Below are positions 42,049-50,688 of a stretch of 64,000 bases of DNA, in pieces. Source of the DNA: Chitinophagaceae bacterium (lineage in GTDB: Bacteria; Bacteroidota; Bacteroidia; Chitinophagales; Chitinophagaceae); contig JAHEZD010000007.1 in the NCBI GenBank assembly GCA_023251255.1, positions 38,396 through 102,395 on the forward strand, written 5' to 3'. The notes beneath the pieces were generated by a model that was given only the letters and a program-made list of their open reading frames with translations, was not told the DNA's origin and did not search any database. Position numbers and translations under genes: made by a program. Within the stretch, counting starts at the first letter, position 1, and each line of letters opens with the position of its first letter.

Positions 42049-43950
42049 TTAATCTGGTTTTTTGCCGTCCAAAAATGTATTGATGGTGGAGATATGCGTG
42101 TTATCGTTCTCGTCCTTGTTCACTGTGTACTTGCTATAGAAATTTTCCACAGAAGTCAGTGTATTGCCAAACAATTCCATGTTGCGGCGGATATAAGCCG
42201 GAACAGCGTCGAACTCGGAATTGGAATCGGCAGCATTGTTAACGTTAAAGGATAAGTTACGCAATTTCTGTATCCTTTCTGCTGCCTTGCGTTTATGTTC
42301 CTCTGCATCGTCCAGCATCGCCGGGGCCTCTGCAGACATATTTTTTTGATTCCACTCCTCTGCCTTCGCTGTAGCTTCATCCGCCGCCCCTGGATTTTCA
42401 TCCCTCATTACCAACTTCATCTCAAGTTCCGGTAACTCGTTGACTGGTTGAGCAGTGGGGGTCGGTTCCATAAGATGTCCGGACATAGACGACGGCTTCT
42501 CATAGTTAGATTCTGCATAGATATTGGATGGTCTAGTTAAAAAGCTATTGATAGGCGAAGCAACTTCCGATGCTCTTTCTGTCATCGTGATATTGTTCAA
42601 CTGCTCTTCTTCAACCACAGGTTTCACTTCTTCCTGCACTGGTTGGGGAGCCATTACATGTTCTGTAATCTCCGTACTTAACTCAAAGTGTAAAGTAGCA
42701 GATTCTTTTTCTATTTGCGTTGGTACTTCTACGTGTTGTGGAGTACTGGTGTATAAATCGTCGGTGATGAATGGTGAGTGTTCAGGAGCCAAGTTGGCAA
42801 CCTGCTCCGCAACATCAGGCACTAGTTTAGGTGCAAAGGGGTCATTGTCTTCCAATGGCAAGGTTTGTTGCGCAAATATTGGCTGCGCCATTTTCTTTTC
42901 CTCCCCTTCCAAGCCTAATGTCATCACTATTTTTTCCGGCTTTGGCTCGGCTTTCTTTTCCACAACAGGTTTTGCAAACGGATCCTTTGCATCGAACCCA
43001 GTAGCAATTAACGTGATACCGATTTTGGCGCCCAAAGCCTGGTCGTAGCCTGTACCCACAATTACGTCAGTATCCTCGCCAGCTTGCATGCGCAAGTAAT
43101 TGTTGATGGTTTCCAGCTCATCCATGGTACATTCATCATCGCCTTCTGCACTGTTGATGTTGATCAGAATCCATTTGGCGCCCTTGATGTCATTGTCATT
43201 CAACAGGGGGGAGCTCAATGCTTCTTCAATGGCACGTTGTGCCCTGTCTTCGCCTTCCACTTCTGCCTTACCCAGAATGGCAACACCTCCATTTTTCATA
43301 ACGGTGCAAACATCTGCAAAGTCCACAATGATATGGCCACGGCTATTGATAATATCGGTGATGCATTTTGCAGCGGTTGCCAATACATTATCGGCCTTGG
43401 TGAAAGCTTCCTTCATTTTCAGGTTGCCATACTGCATACGCAATTTGTCATTGCTGATTACAAGTAATGTATCAACATAAGGTTTCAGTTCATTGATCCC
43501 TTGTTGGGCCTGTGCCATACGGCGCGGACCTTCAAAACCGAATGGGGTGGTAACGATACCTACCGTCAATATGCCCAGGTCCTTGCAGATCTTGGAGATG
43601 ATGGGGGCACCACCTGTACCGGTACCACCACCCATACCTACCGTAATGAATGCCATTTTGGTGTTCACTTCAAGTATGCGTTTTATTTCTTCCAAACTTT
43701 CTTCAGTGGCAGCCTTACCAACTTCAGGGTTTGCACCTGCACCCAAACCTTGCGTAAGGTGCGGTCCAAGCTGTATTTTATTAGGGACTTTGCTTTGCTC
43801 TATTGCTTTGGCATCTGTATTGCAAATGATGAAATCACAGCCTTCAACATTCTGTGAGAACATGAAATTTACAGCATTGCTTCCGCCACCACCAACACCA
43901 ACAACTTTGATGATGGATGATTTTTGTTTTGGCAAATCGAAGTGAATCAT
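42049..43950 (-). CDS. ftsZ: Cell division protein FtsZ
   Basis: A 633-aa tubulin-family GTPase that forms the division ring. The N-terminal ~320 residues hold the GTPase core: VGGGGSNAVN (~18-27), the tubulin signature GMGGGTGTGGAP (~104-115) and NDKLRMQYG-like contacts. The remainder is an unusually long Glu/Pro/Thr-rich linker (~325-580). The conserved C-terminal peptide VPAYIRRNMELFG (~585-597), which binds FtsA, is followed by another ~35 residues. Long linkers are normal for this phylum. Last gene of the cluster, 113 bp after ftsA. Confidence 0.97.
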   Translation of the reverse strand: MIHFDLPKQKSSIIKVVGVGGGGSNAVNFMFSQNVEGCDFIICNTDAKAIEQSKVPNKIQLGPHLTQGLGAGANPEVGKAATEESLEEIKRILEVNTKMAFITVGMGGGTGTGGAPIISKICKDLGILTVGIVTTPFGFEGPRRMAQAQQGINELKPYVDTLLVISNDKLRMQYGNLKMKEAFTKADNVLATAAKCITDIINSRGHIIVDFADVCTVMKNGGVAILGKAEVEGEDRAQRAIEEALSSPLLNDNDIKGAKWILININSAEGDDECTMDELETINNYLRMQAGEDTDVIVGTGYDQALGAKIGITLIATGFDAKDPFAKPVVEKKAEPKPEKIVMTLGLEGEEKKMAQPIFAQQTLPLEDNDPFAPKLVPDVAEQVANLAPEHSPFITDDLYTSTPQHVEVPTQIEKESATLHFELSTEITEHVMAPQPVQEEVKPVVEEEQLNNITMTERASEVASPINSFLTRPSNIYAESNYEKPSSMSGHLMEPTPTAQPVNELPELEMKLVMRDENPGAADEATAKAEEWNQKNMSAEAPAMLDDAEEHKRKAAERIQKLRNLSFNVNNAADSNSEFDAVPAYIRRNMELFGNTLTSVENFYSKYTVNKDENDNTHISTINTFLDGKKPD

Positions 43951-43995
43951 GGTTCTTAATTTAATGGGTGAGTAAGTAGTAATTGTTTTATGCTG

Positions 43996-44045
43996 AATGC
44001 TTAACGCTTAGTGCTGAATGCTTTTAGCCTTTAGCGTTAAGCATT
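43996..44045. promoter_or_regulatory. Inverted repeat in the ftsA-ftsZ gap
   Basis: Perfect 13-bp arms AATGCTTAACGCT (43996-44008) and AGCGTTAAGCATT (44033-44045) with a 24-base spacer, inside a stretch of several further TTAAGCG/GCTGAATGC words. It has no T-run and could be a processing or attenuation hairpin setting the FtsA:FtsZ ratio, or only a repeat of the intergenic kind. Confidence 0.5.
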
Positions 44046-44063
44046 AGGCCTTAAGCGTTCGGC

Positions 44064-45437
44064 TTATTTAATCATCTTGTCTTCTTCTTCTTTAAATAAA
44101 TCAACAAGGTTGTTCTTGAACTTGTCCCAGAACTTCATTTTCTGCGCACGTTCCGTAACGTTCACTGTTGCAGCAATGGCTTCTGGCAGTGGTGCTTCAA
44201 TAACATCTGTCTTCAATGTCCTGGGCACTTCTACCTTCTTGAACTTCTCATTGAACTCCTTGTACTTGTGTTCATAATCGCTGTAGCCTTTCAGTATCAA
44301 ACCAAGGCAGGTAGCGTACATGGGTTTCTTCAGCTCTTCAATATGGTTTGGTGCCAGATGTTCATTGGGCAAACCGATCCTTGCATTCAGCCCAGTGGTG
44401 TATTCTGTTAATTGGATCAAATGTTTCAACTGTGAACCACCACCTGTTAAGATGATGCCACCATTCAATGCACGGCTATCCAAACCAACCTGTTTCAAAT
44501 GGTACGCAACGAAATCCAGTATCTCGCTCATCCTTGCCTGGATGATCTGGGCAAGGTTCTTCACGCTGATTTCCTTTGCAGGCATACCCTTCAATCCTGG
44601 GATGGTGATGAAGGCATTGGCTTTCGCTTCATCGGATAAAGCAGAACCGAACTGCACTTTCATGGCTTCGGCCTGTTGCTTCAATACACCAAGGCCCAAG
44701 CGTATATCGTTGGTGATGTTCTCTCCGCCAAAAGGTATCACTGCAGTATGCTTTAACACACCTTCATAAAAAACAGCAAGGTCACTTGTTCCGCCACCAA
44801 TATCCAGAATGGCTACGCCAGCTTCCATATCAATATCACTCATGACTGCACTTGCAGAAGCAAGTGGTTGCAGCACCAGGTCCTTTGTTTTCAGCTCGCT
44901 TCTTTCAACGGCACGATTGATGTTCCTTATGGCATTCCTGTCACCTGTGATGATATGGAAATTGGCTCCCACCTTCACCCCATTGTAGCCAATTGGCTGC
45001 TTGATGTTCTGGATATTGTCCACATGGAATTCCTGTGGGATGACATCAATAATCTGGTCACCAGCAGGTATGAAGGTCTTGCGTTGGTTCTCTATCAACT
45101 GGTCAATCTCCCAACTTTGGATCTCATTTTCAGGGTCCTGCCTAACCATGTCACCACGGGTCTGCAAGCTCTTGATATGGTGGCCAGCGATGCCCACATA
45201 TACTTCACTGATCTCCAGATCAGGATTGCTTTCATAACAGTTGTGCAGTGCCTGGTGGATAGCTTTAATGGTCTGGTCTATGTTCAGCACCTGACCATGT
45301 TGCACACCATTACTATTGGCGCGCCCGAAGCCAAGAATTTCCAATTTACCGTACTCGTTCTTACGGCCTGCGATAGCAGCAATTTTGGTTGTGCCAATAT
45401 CCAGGCCAACGATAATTGGTGATTCATTCTGGTTCAT
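44064..45437 (-). CDS. ftsA: Cell division protein FtsA
   Basis: A 457-aa actin-like ATPase that ties FtsZ filaments to the membrane. It shows the actin-fold phosphate motifs VGLDIGTTKIAAIAG (~10-24) and VAILDIGGGTSDLAVF (~205-220), the NGGIILTGGGSQL block, and the FtsA-specific 1C insert. The C-terminal amphipathic helix FWDKFKNNLVDLFKEEED serves as the membrane-targeting sequence. It precedes ftsZ by 113 bp. Confidence 0.97.
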   Translation of the reverse strand: MNQNESPIIVGLDIGTTKIAAIAGRKNEYGKLEILGFGRANSNGVQHGQVLNIDQTIKAIHQALHNCYESNPDLEISEVYVGIAGHHIKSLQTRGDMVRQDPENEIQSWEIDQLIENQRKTFIPAGDQIIDVIPQEFHVDNIQNIKQPIGYNGVKVGANFHIITGDRNAIRNINRAVERSELKTKDLVLQPLASASAVMSDIDMEAGVAILDIGGGTSDLAVFYEGVLKHTAVIPFGGENITNDIRLGLGVLKQQAEAMKVQFGSALSDEAKANAFITIPGLKGMPAKEISVKNLAQIIQARMSEILDFVAYHLKQVGLDSRALNGGIILTGGGSQLKHLIQLTEYTTGLNARIGLPNEHLAPNHIEELKKPMYATCLGLILKGYSDYEHKYKEFNEKFKKVEVPRTLKTDVIEAPLPEAIAATVNVTERAQKMKFWDKFKNNLVDLFKEEEDKMIK

Positions 45438-45535
45438 AGATATGTGTTTTTGTTGTTTGCGGTTTTGATTAATGCTCCACCTTTTTTTAAGATGAAGTTG
45501 TTTATGCTATATTTTATTTCTTGTGTACCCAATAA

Positions 45536-46582
45536 TTAATTCCTCCTATCCATCACAGCCCTTGGCCTGTTTGCATCAGGTTTTGGTGGCTGTGGTTTGG
45601 GTGGTGCTGGCCTTACATTGTTTATCGGCCTTACCACCGGACTGTTCCTCTGTACTGCAGGCTTGGGCGGTATAGCCACTCTTGCCCTTGCAGTGTCCCT
45701 ATTGTTCATCCTGTTTACTGCTGCAGTGGATAAATGCTGTGCAGTATCAGGATGTGCATTGGCATTGATTAAATCGGCAACCGCTTGTGCAGCTTTTGCT
45801 GAATCAACAATGGCTCCGTATGTCCCTCTTTTTACGGCCACTATTTGATTGTTGTATTGCACGTCCAGCTTCTCGTATTTATTGATGCCATTTTGCAACC
45901 ATGCCTGCCTATAAAAAGTAAACAGCCTATTGAACTTGTTTGCCAGATCATCTGCTTTACCGAGGGCCACAATATGGTCGCCAATCACAGGAACCATTTC
46001 AAAATTCCCTTGTGGCGTAATATCAAGCTGTGCTGTTTGGGCCATCCAGAAACTATCAGCGATAATGAACGAGCCAAGCTTTACCACATCTTTCAACAAA
46101 AGGCTATCACTTTGCGCCATTGCTTTCTTATCGCTTGGGAAGTTGGTAAATATGGGCACCCTGGCACTTAACTTATCACTCAGTGGTAAGCGTATTCCTG
46201 CTGTGTCTAAGTAAAAGGAATTACCCTGCACCGTGAATACCCTTGCTATCGGCTGGCGTTCCTCAATGCTTACCATCAGCACCCTGTTATTATCAAAGAA
46301 CAATTCTGCATTCTTTACCCATGAATTCTTTTCCAATTGAGCCTCCATGGTTCTCAGGTTCACAGAAGCAATATCTTTTCCTTTTATGGGACTGCTGCTG
46401 TTCAGTATCTCCATCACGTCATTTTCATCAATGAACATGTGTTCCTCTGCCCCAGTGATTTCAATCTTCACATCTTCACAGGTCTTATGGCTCTTATGTT
46501 GCATAGCAGCACCCAGCAGCACAACAACACCAATGCCTGCTATAATCCATAAAACCTGTATGACTTTCTTCTTCCAGTTCAT
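45536..46582 (-). CDS. ftsQ: Cell division protein FtsQ with proline-rich tail
   Basis: A 348-aa bitopic protein. A short cytoplasmic N-terminus is followed by one membrane helix (~7-25), a POTRA domain (~35-105, IEITGAEEHMFIDENDVMEI and VNLRTMEAQLEKNSWVKNAE) and the FtsQ beta domain to ~250. It links early and late division proteins in the periplasm. The last ~50 residues are Pro/Arg/Lys-rich (PAPPKPQPPKPD), a tail not found in E. coli FtsQ. The gene sits at the expected place between murC and ftsA. Confidence 0.92.
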   Translation of the reverse strand: MNWKKKVIQVLWIIAGIGVVVLLGAAMQHKSHKTCEDVKIEITGAEEHMFIDENDVMEILNSSSPIKGKDIASVNLRTMEAQLEKNSWVKNAELFFDNNRVLMVSIEERQPIARVFTVQGNSFYLDTAGIRLPLSDKLSARVPIFTNFPSDKKAMAQSDSLLLKDVVKLGSFIIADSFWMAQTAQLDITPQGNFEMVPVIGDHIVALGKADDLANKFNRLFTFYRQAWLQNGINKYEKLDVQYNNQIVAVKRGTYGAIVDSAKAAQAVADLINANAHPDTAQHLSTAAVNRMNNRDTARARVAIPPKPAVQRNSPVVRPINNVRPAPPKPQPPKPDANRPRAVMDRRN

Positions 46583-46673
46583 ATTGACCTTACCCTCGTT
46601 CCCTCTCTAAAAGAGAGGCCGGGCTTCTGTATTTTACTATTTCTTTGGTACTAACATTTTTTACTGTTGTACT

Positions 46674-48053
46674 TTATTCATCATCTTCCCCACTAGCTTC
46701 TAACAATATTTCTTTCATCGGCTGAACCAATGCATCTATATCCCCTGCACCGGCCATTACCAATAATTCCGGCCTGTTATCCCTTACCCAATCCTTCAAT
46801 TCATCCTTACCCAATATTTGGGCTCTTGACAAAGACATCCTGCTTGCCACCATCTCACTGTTCACACCTTCCATCGGCAGTTCCCTTGCTGGATAGATGG
46901 GCAAGAGAATAACTTCATCTGCCAAGCTCAAACTGTGGGCAAACTCCGTTGCCAAATCATTTGTCCTACTATACAAGTGTGGCTGGAATACCACCGTTAT
47001 TTTTTTGTCGCTGAATATGCTCCTCACCCCTGTTATCAGTGCCCTCAACTCTTCTGGATGATGTGCATAATCATCAATCAACACATGCTCCTCATTTTTC
47101 ACGATATATTCAAACCTTCTCTTCACACCTTTGAATGCTTCTACTGCTGCTTTTATTTTTTCATCTTCAATACCAATATGTTTTGCAACGGTGATGGCTG
47201 CTGTTACATTTTCAATATTGTGCAGTCCACCCATGTGCAGTACTACATTTTGCAAAACCCAGTCCCGATTGATTACGTCAAAAACATAACTGCCATTCTC
47301 CACCCTTATATCTGCTGCATGGACATCTGCTTTCCTGTTTTCAAAGCTGTAGGTGTAATGATGTGCAGCTTTCAATTCATCACCCCGTTTCAACCCATAT
47401 TTACTTACCAAGCAACCATTTGGCTTGACCCTTTGCGAAAACTGGATGAATGCTTTCTCCACTTCCTCAGGCGTACCATAGATATCCAAGTGGTCAGGGT
47501 CCATTGCCGTAACCACTGCTATATCCGGCACCAATTTCAAAAAACTCCTATCGTATTCATCCGCTTCAACTACTGCTACATTCTTTTCACTGCTCCAAAA
47601 GTTGGTGTTGTAGTTGGCAGCTATCCCACCAAGGAATGCGTTGCAACCAAAACCTGTGTGGCGAAGGATATGGGCAATCATACTGGTGACAGTTGTTTTG
47701 CCATGTGTGCCACCCACACAAACGTTGAAAGAACTCTCCGTTATCCATTGCAGTACATCACTACGCTTTACCACTTTGTACCCATGCTGTTGGTAGTATA
47801 CCAGCTCTGCATGTTCCTTTGGAATGGCTGGTGTGTATACAACCACATCCACTTCTTTTGGAATGATGCCAACATTTTCATTGTAATGAATATCGATGCC
47901 TTCTTTTTCCAATGCCTGTGTCAATGGTGTGGATGTTTTATCATAACCACTCACTGCGCAGTTCTTCGATTTGAAGTAACGGGCCAATGCACTCATACCA
48001 ATGCCACCTATTCCTACAAAGTATATTTTCTGTATGTTGTTTAGTTCACTCAT
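46674..48053 (-). CDS. murC: UDP-N-acetylmuramate--L-alanine ligase
   Basis: A 459-aa Mur ligase adding L-Ala to UDP-MurNAc. The N-terminal Rossmann part has VGIGGIGMSALA (~13-24), the ATP site GGTHGKTTVTSM (~113-124), the central EADEYDRSFL block and the C-terminal DDYAHHPEELRA typical of MurC. It lies 91 bp before ftsQ and 107 bp after murG; the latter gap holds a REP-like pair. Confidence 0.97.
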   Translation of the reverse strand: MSELNNIQKIYFVGIGGIGMSALARYFKSKNCAVSGYDKTSTPLTQALEKEGIDIHYNENVGIIPKEVDVVVYTPAIPKEHAELVYYQQHGYKVVKRSDVLQWITESSFNVCVGGTHGKTTVTSMIAHILRHTGFGCNAFLGGIAANYNTNFWSSEKNVAVVEADEYDRSFLKLVPDIAVVTAMDPDHLDIYGTPEEVEKAFIQFSQRVKPNGCLVSKYGLKRGDELKAAHHYTYSFENRKADVHAADIRVENGSYVFDVINRDWVLQNVVLHMGGLHNIENVTAAITVAKHIGIEDEKIKAAVEAFKGVKRRFEYIVKNEEHVLIDDYAHHPEELRALITGVRSIFSDKKITVVFQPHLYSRTNDLATEFAHSLSLADEVILLPIYPARELPMEGVNSEMVASRMSLSRAQILGKDELKDWVRDNRPELLVMAGAGDIDALVQPMKEILLEASGEDDE

Positions 48054-48079
48054 TAATTCGTTTCCCGTTTATTTCTCGT

Positions 48080-48154
48080 TGTCATACTGAGCTTGTCAAA
48101 GTATGATTAACGAAATCTCCTTTCTTCAACGGCTTCGACAAGCTCAGCCTGACA
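48080..48154. repeat. REP-like inverted pair between murG and murC
   Basis: TGTCATACTGAGCTTGTCAAA (48080-48100) and TTCGACAAGCTCAGCCTGACA (48134-48154) are inverted copies. The second is the best-preserved copy of the family in this window. They lie inside the division cluster transcript. Confidence 0.75.
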
Positions 48155-48160
48155 TTCCTA

Positions 48161-49252
48161 TTATTCAATTACTTTCAAAATTTCCTTTGCTATCGTTTCA
48201 TCTGCATCTTTTATGGCCAATGCAGCGATATTTGTTTTTAACCTTTGCTGCAAGCCTTCATTTTTTGAAAGCTCCATTACTACTGATACCAATTTCTCTT
48301 TTGCTTCACTGTCTTTAATCATAATGGCAGCCTGCTTATCTACCAGATATTTTGCATTCACTGTTTGATGGTCTTCTGCTGCCAATGGAAAAGGAACAAA
48401 GACTGCTGGCTTTCCTGTGACACACAATTCCGTTACTGCCATGGCTCCTGCCCTACTGATGACTATGTCTGCTGCTGCGTAGGCCATTTCCATTTGGGTG
48501 ATGAAACCATTGCACCAAATGTTTGGTTGGCCTGCTGCTTTTGCCTTGTATTCAGTAGCTGTTGTTTTGCCTGTTTGCCAAATGAGTTGCAAGTTGTTGT
48601 TTGCAAATTCATTCAGGTTAATTGCTAGAGCTTCGTTGATGCTTCTTGCACCAAGGGACCCACCAACAACCAATATCGTTTTCCTGTTTTCATCCAAACC
48701 AAAGAATTGAATACCTTCACTTCTCGTAACAGTTGAATGTGCAATGCTGCTCCTTACAGGGTTACCGGTAACCATCAACTTATCTTTTGGAAAGAACTTC
48801 TCCATACCATCATTTGCTACAAAAATCTTTGTGGCATTTCTACCAAGCATCATGTTAGCCTTGCCTGCAAACGAATTACTTTCATGGATGAAGGTGGGTA
48901 TGCTCCTGCTCTGTGCATATTTGAGCACAGGAAAGGTTGAATAGCCCCCAACACCAATTACTCCGTCTGGTTTGAATGCATTAATGATGGTCCTTACCTG
49001 AATAAAGCTTTTGATAAGCTTATACGGTAGGCCAATATTTTTTATCAAAGAACTTCTGTTGAACCCAGCTATGTCCAACCCTTTTATTTCATAACCAGCT
49101 TGTGGCACTTTTTCCATTTCCATTTTCCCCTTTGCGCCAACAAACAAAATTTCGATGCCCGGTTGTTGTTGTTTGAGTGCATTTGCAATTGCTATTGCAG
49201 GGAATATGTGTCCTCCTGTTCCTCCACCTGCTATAATTATTCTTTTGCTCAA
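48161..49252 (-). CDS. murG: UDP-GlcNAc:lipid I N-acetylglucosaminyltransferase
   Basis: A 363-aa peripheral membrane glycosyltransferase that makes lipid II from lipid I. It has GGGTGGHIFPAIAIA (~9-23), FVGAKGKMEMEKVPQAGYEI (~36-56), the second Gly-rich loop VVGGSLGARSIN (~185-196), and the UDP-GlcNAc binding region SRAGAMAVTEL with FPLAAEDHQTVNA (~260-300). It follows ftsW by 46 bp. Confidence 0.97.
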   Translation of the reverse strand: MSKRIIIAGGGTGGHIFPAIAIANALKQQQPGIEILFVGAKGKMEMEKVPQAGYEIKGLDIAGFNRSSLIKNIGLPYKLIKSFIQVRTIINAFKPDGVIGVGGYSTFPVLKYAQSRSIPTFIHESNSFAGKANMMLGRNATKIFVANDGMEKFFPKDKLMVTGNPVRSSIAHSTVTRSEGIQFFGLDENRKTILVVGGSLGARSINEALAINLNEFANNNLQLIWQTGKTTATEYKAKAAGQPNIWCNGFITQMEMAYAAADIVISRAGAMAVTELCVTGKPAVFVPFPLAAEDHQTVNAKYLVDKQAAIMIKDSEAKEKLVSVVMELSKNEGLQQRLKTNIAALAIKDADETIAKEILKVIE

Positions 49253-49298
49253 CTACTTTTATTTTTTAGAGTTGCTCACTTCAAGAAAGTGAACCACT

Positions 49299-50612
49299 CT
49301 ATATGGTAACTACTTGTTTGTTTTCATTGCTTGTTATCAATGGTTCCAACACCTCTTCCTTACCTTCCAACTGCTCCACGTTTCTTGCTACACTTAATAT
49401 GATGCCAATGGCTGCACATGTGAATAAAAACGAACTGCCTCCCATACTTACCAACGGCAGCGTAACGCCTGTTACCGGCACAAGGTTCACGTTTACTGCC
49501 ATGTTTGCCACAGCTTGTATCACCAGGGTGAAACTCAGTGCCAGCGCAAGGAACGCCCCAAATGCAAATGGGCATCTCCTGAAAATTTTGATGCACCTGA
49601 ACAGGAATATCAAGTAAATCAAAATGATAAATGCACCACCCAACAAACCATACTCTTCTATGATAATTGAATAGATAAAGTCGTTATAAGCCTGTGGCAA
49701 GAAATTCCTTTGCGTGCTATTGCCTGGTCCTTTCCCCAATAAAACCCCGCCACCTGCTATGGCAATTTTTGCTTGCTGTACCTGGTAAGGTGTTTCACTT
49801 TTATTGGCATACATGAAGTCTTCCACACGTTTAACCCATGTATTGAAACGAACAAACACACCGCCACCTGTTTCTTTATCTACTCCTCTTCGTGTTACAG
49901 TTTCTATGCTTTCTTCTTTGCTGCTTTTATGTTTAACCACTGCCACACCAACAATCAATAAAACTGGAATCATTGCTACAGCAATAGTTAGTAGTATATG
50001 CTTAATACTTATCCTTCCAATAAACATCAACAACAAGGATGTAGCTCCAGTTAACAAAGCATTGCTCAAGTTGGCCGGCATAATCAATGCACAGATGATT
50101 AATACAGGAGTAACTACTGGTATGAATCCTTGCTTGAAATCTTTTATCACTTCCTGCTTTTTGCTCATCATCTTACTGATGTACATATATAAAGCAAGCT
50201 TTGCCACATCACTCGTTTGAATGGTAAGGTTGATAACAGGAAGCTTGATCCACCTGCTTCCATCATTAATCCTCGTACCGAAAAACAAAGTGTACATCAA
50301 TAATGGGATGGAAATGAAAAACAGAATGGTTGCTATTCTTGAGAAAATGGTGTAATTAATCCTGTGCAGGAAATAAATGACCATCAAACCAATACCCGTA
50401 AAAGCCAACTGCTTGAACAAATAAATTTCATTGTTGCCTTTATTCATTTTATATGCCAAAGAGCCTGTGGCACTATATACCACGAGAACAGAAATCAAAG
50501 CCAGTATGATGACGATGCCCCATATAAACTTATCGCCCCTTGTACGCTTCAATAAGTTTTCCTTATTGAGCGATGCGAATGAGATGTCTTTTATGTTGAT
50601 GCTTTCTGCCAA
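49299..50612 (-). CDS. ftsW: Septal peptidoglycan polymerase FtsW
   Basis: A 437-aa SEDS-family protein with about ten membrane helices. It is the glycosyltransferase that polymerises lipid II at the septum together with FtsI. Family marks are INDGSRWIKLP (~115-125), the Asp-containing loop region AKIAIAGGGVLLGKGPGNST (~285-305), the NDFIYSIIIEEYGLLGG block and the C-terminal VTGVTLPLVSMGGSS. A charged loop with KSSKEESIETVTRRG (~215-230) is longer than in E. coli. Confidence 0.96.
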   Translation of the reverse strand: MAESINIKDISFASLNKENLLKRTRGDKFIWGIVIILALISVLVVYSATGSLAYKMNKGNNEIYLFKQLAFTGIGLMVIYFLHRINYTIFSRIATILFFISIPLLMYTLFFGTRINDGSRWIKLPVINLTIQTSDVAKLALYMYISKMMSKKQEVIKDFKQGFIPVVTPVLIICALIMPANLSNALLTGATSLLLMFIGRISIKHILLTIAVAMIPVLLIVGVAVVKHKSSKEESIETVTRRGVDKETGGGVFVRFNTWVKRVEDFMYANKSETPYQVQQAKIAIAGGGVLLGKGPGNSTQRNFLPQAYNDFIYSIIIEEYGLLGGAFIILIYLIFLFRCIKIFRRCPFAFGAFLALALSFTLVIQAVANMAVNVNLVPVTGVTLPLVSMGGSSFLFTCAAIGIILSVARNVEQLEGKEEVLEPLITSNENKQVVTI

Positions 50613-50688
50613 AATGAAAATTTCTAATTTCTGATTTTAAGATTTCTAATTGTTTCCCACTTACCATTCCCCGCTAACTACTTACTTC

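Noticed and set aside
46600..46617. Hairpin CCTCTCTAAAAGAGAGG as a terminator between murC and ftsQ
   Set aside because: No T-run follows it on the minus strand and the cluster appears to be read through.
46935..48044. A 369-codon plus-strand open frame
   Set aside because: It lies fully antisense to murC, has Cys/His/Tyr-rich composition of a shadow frame and no domain.
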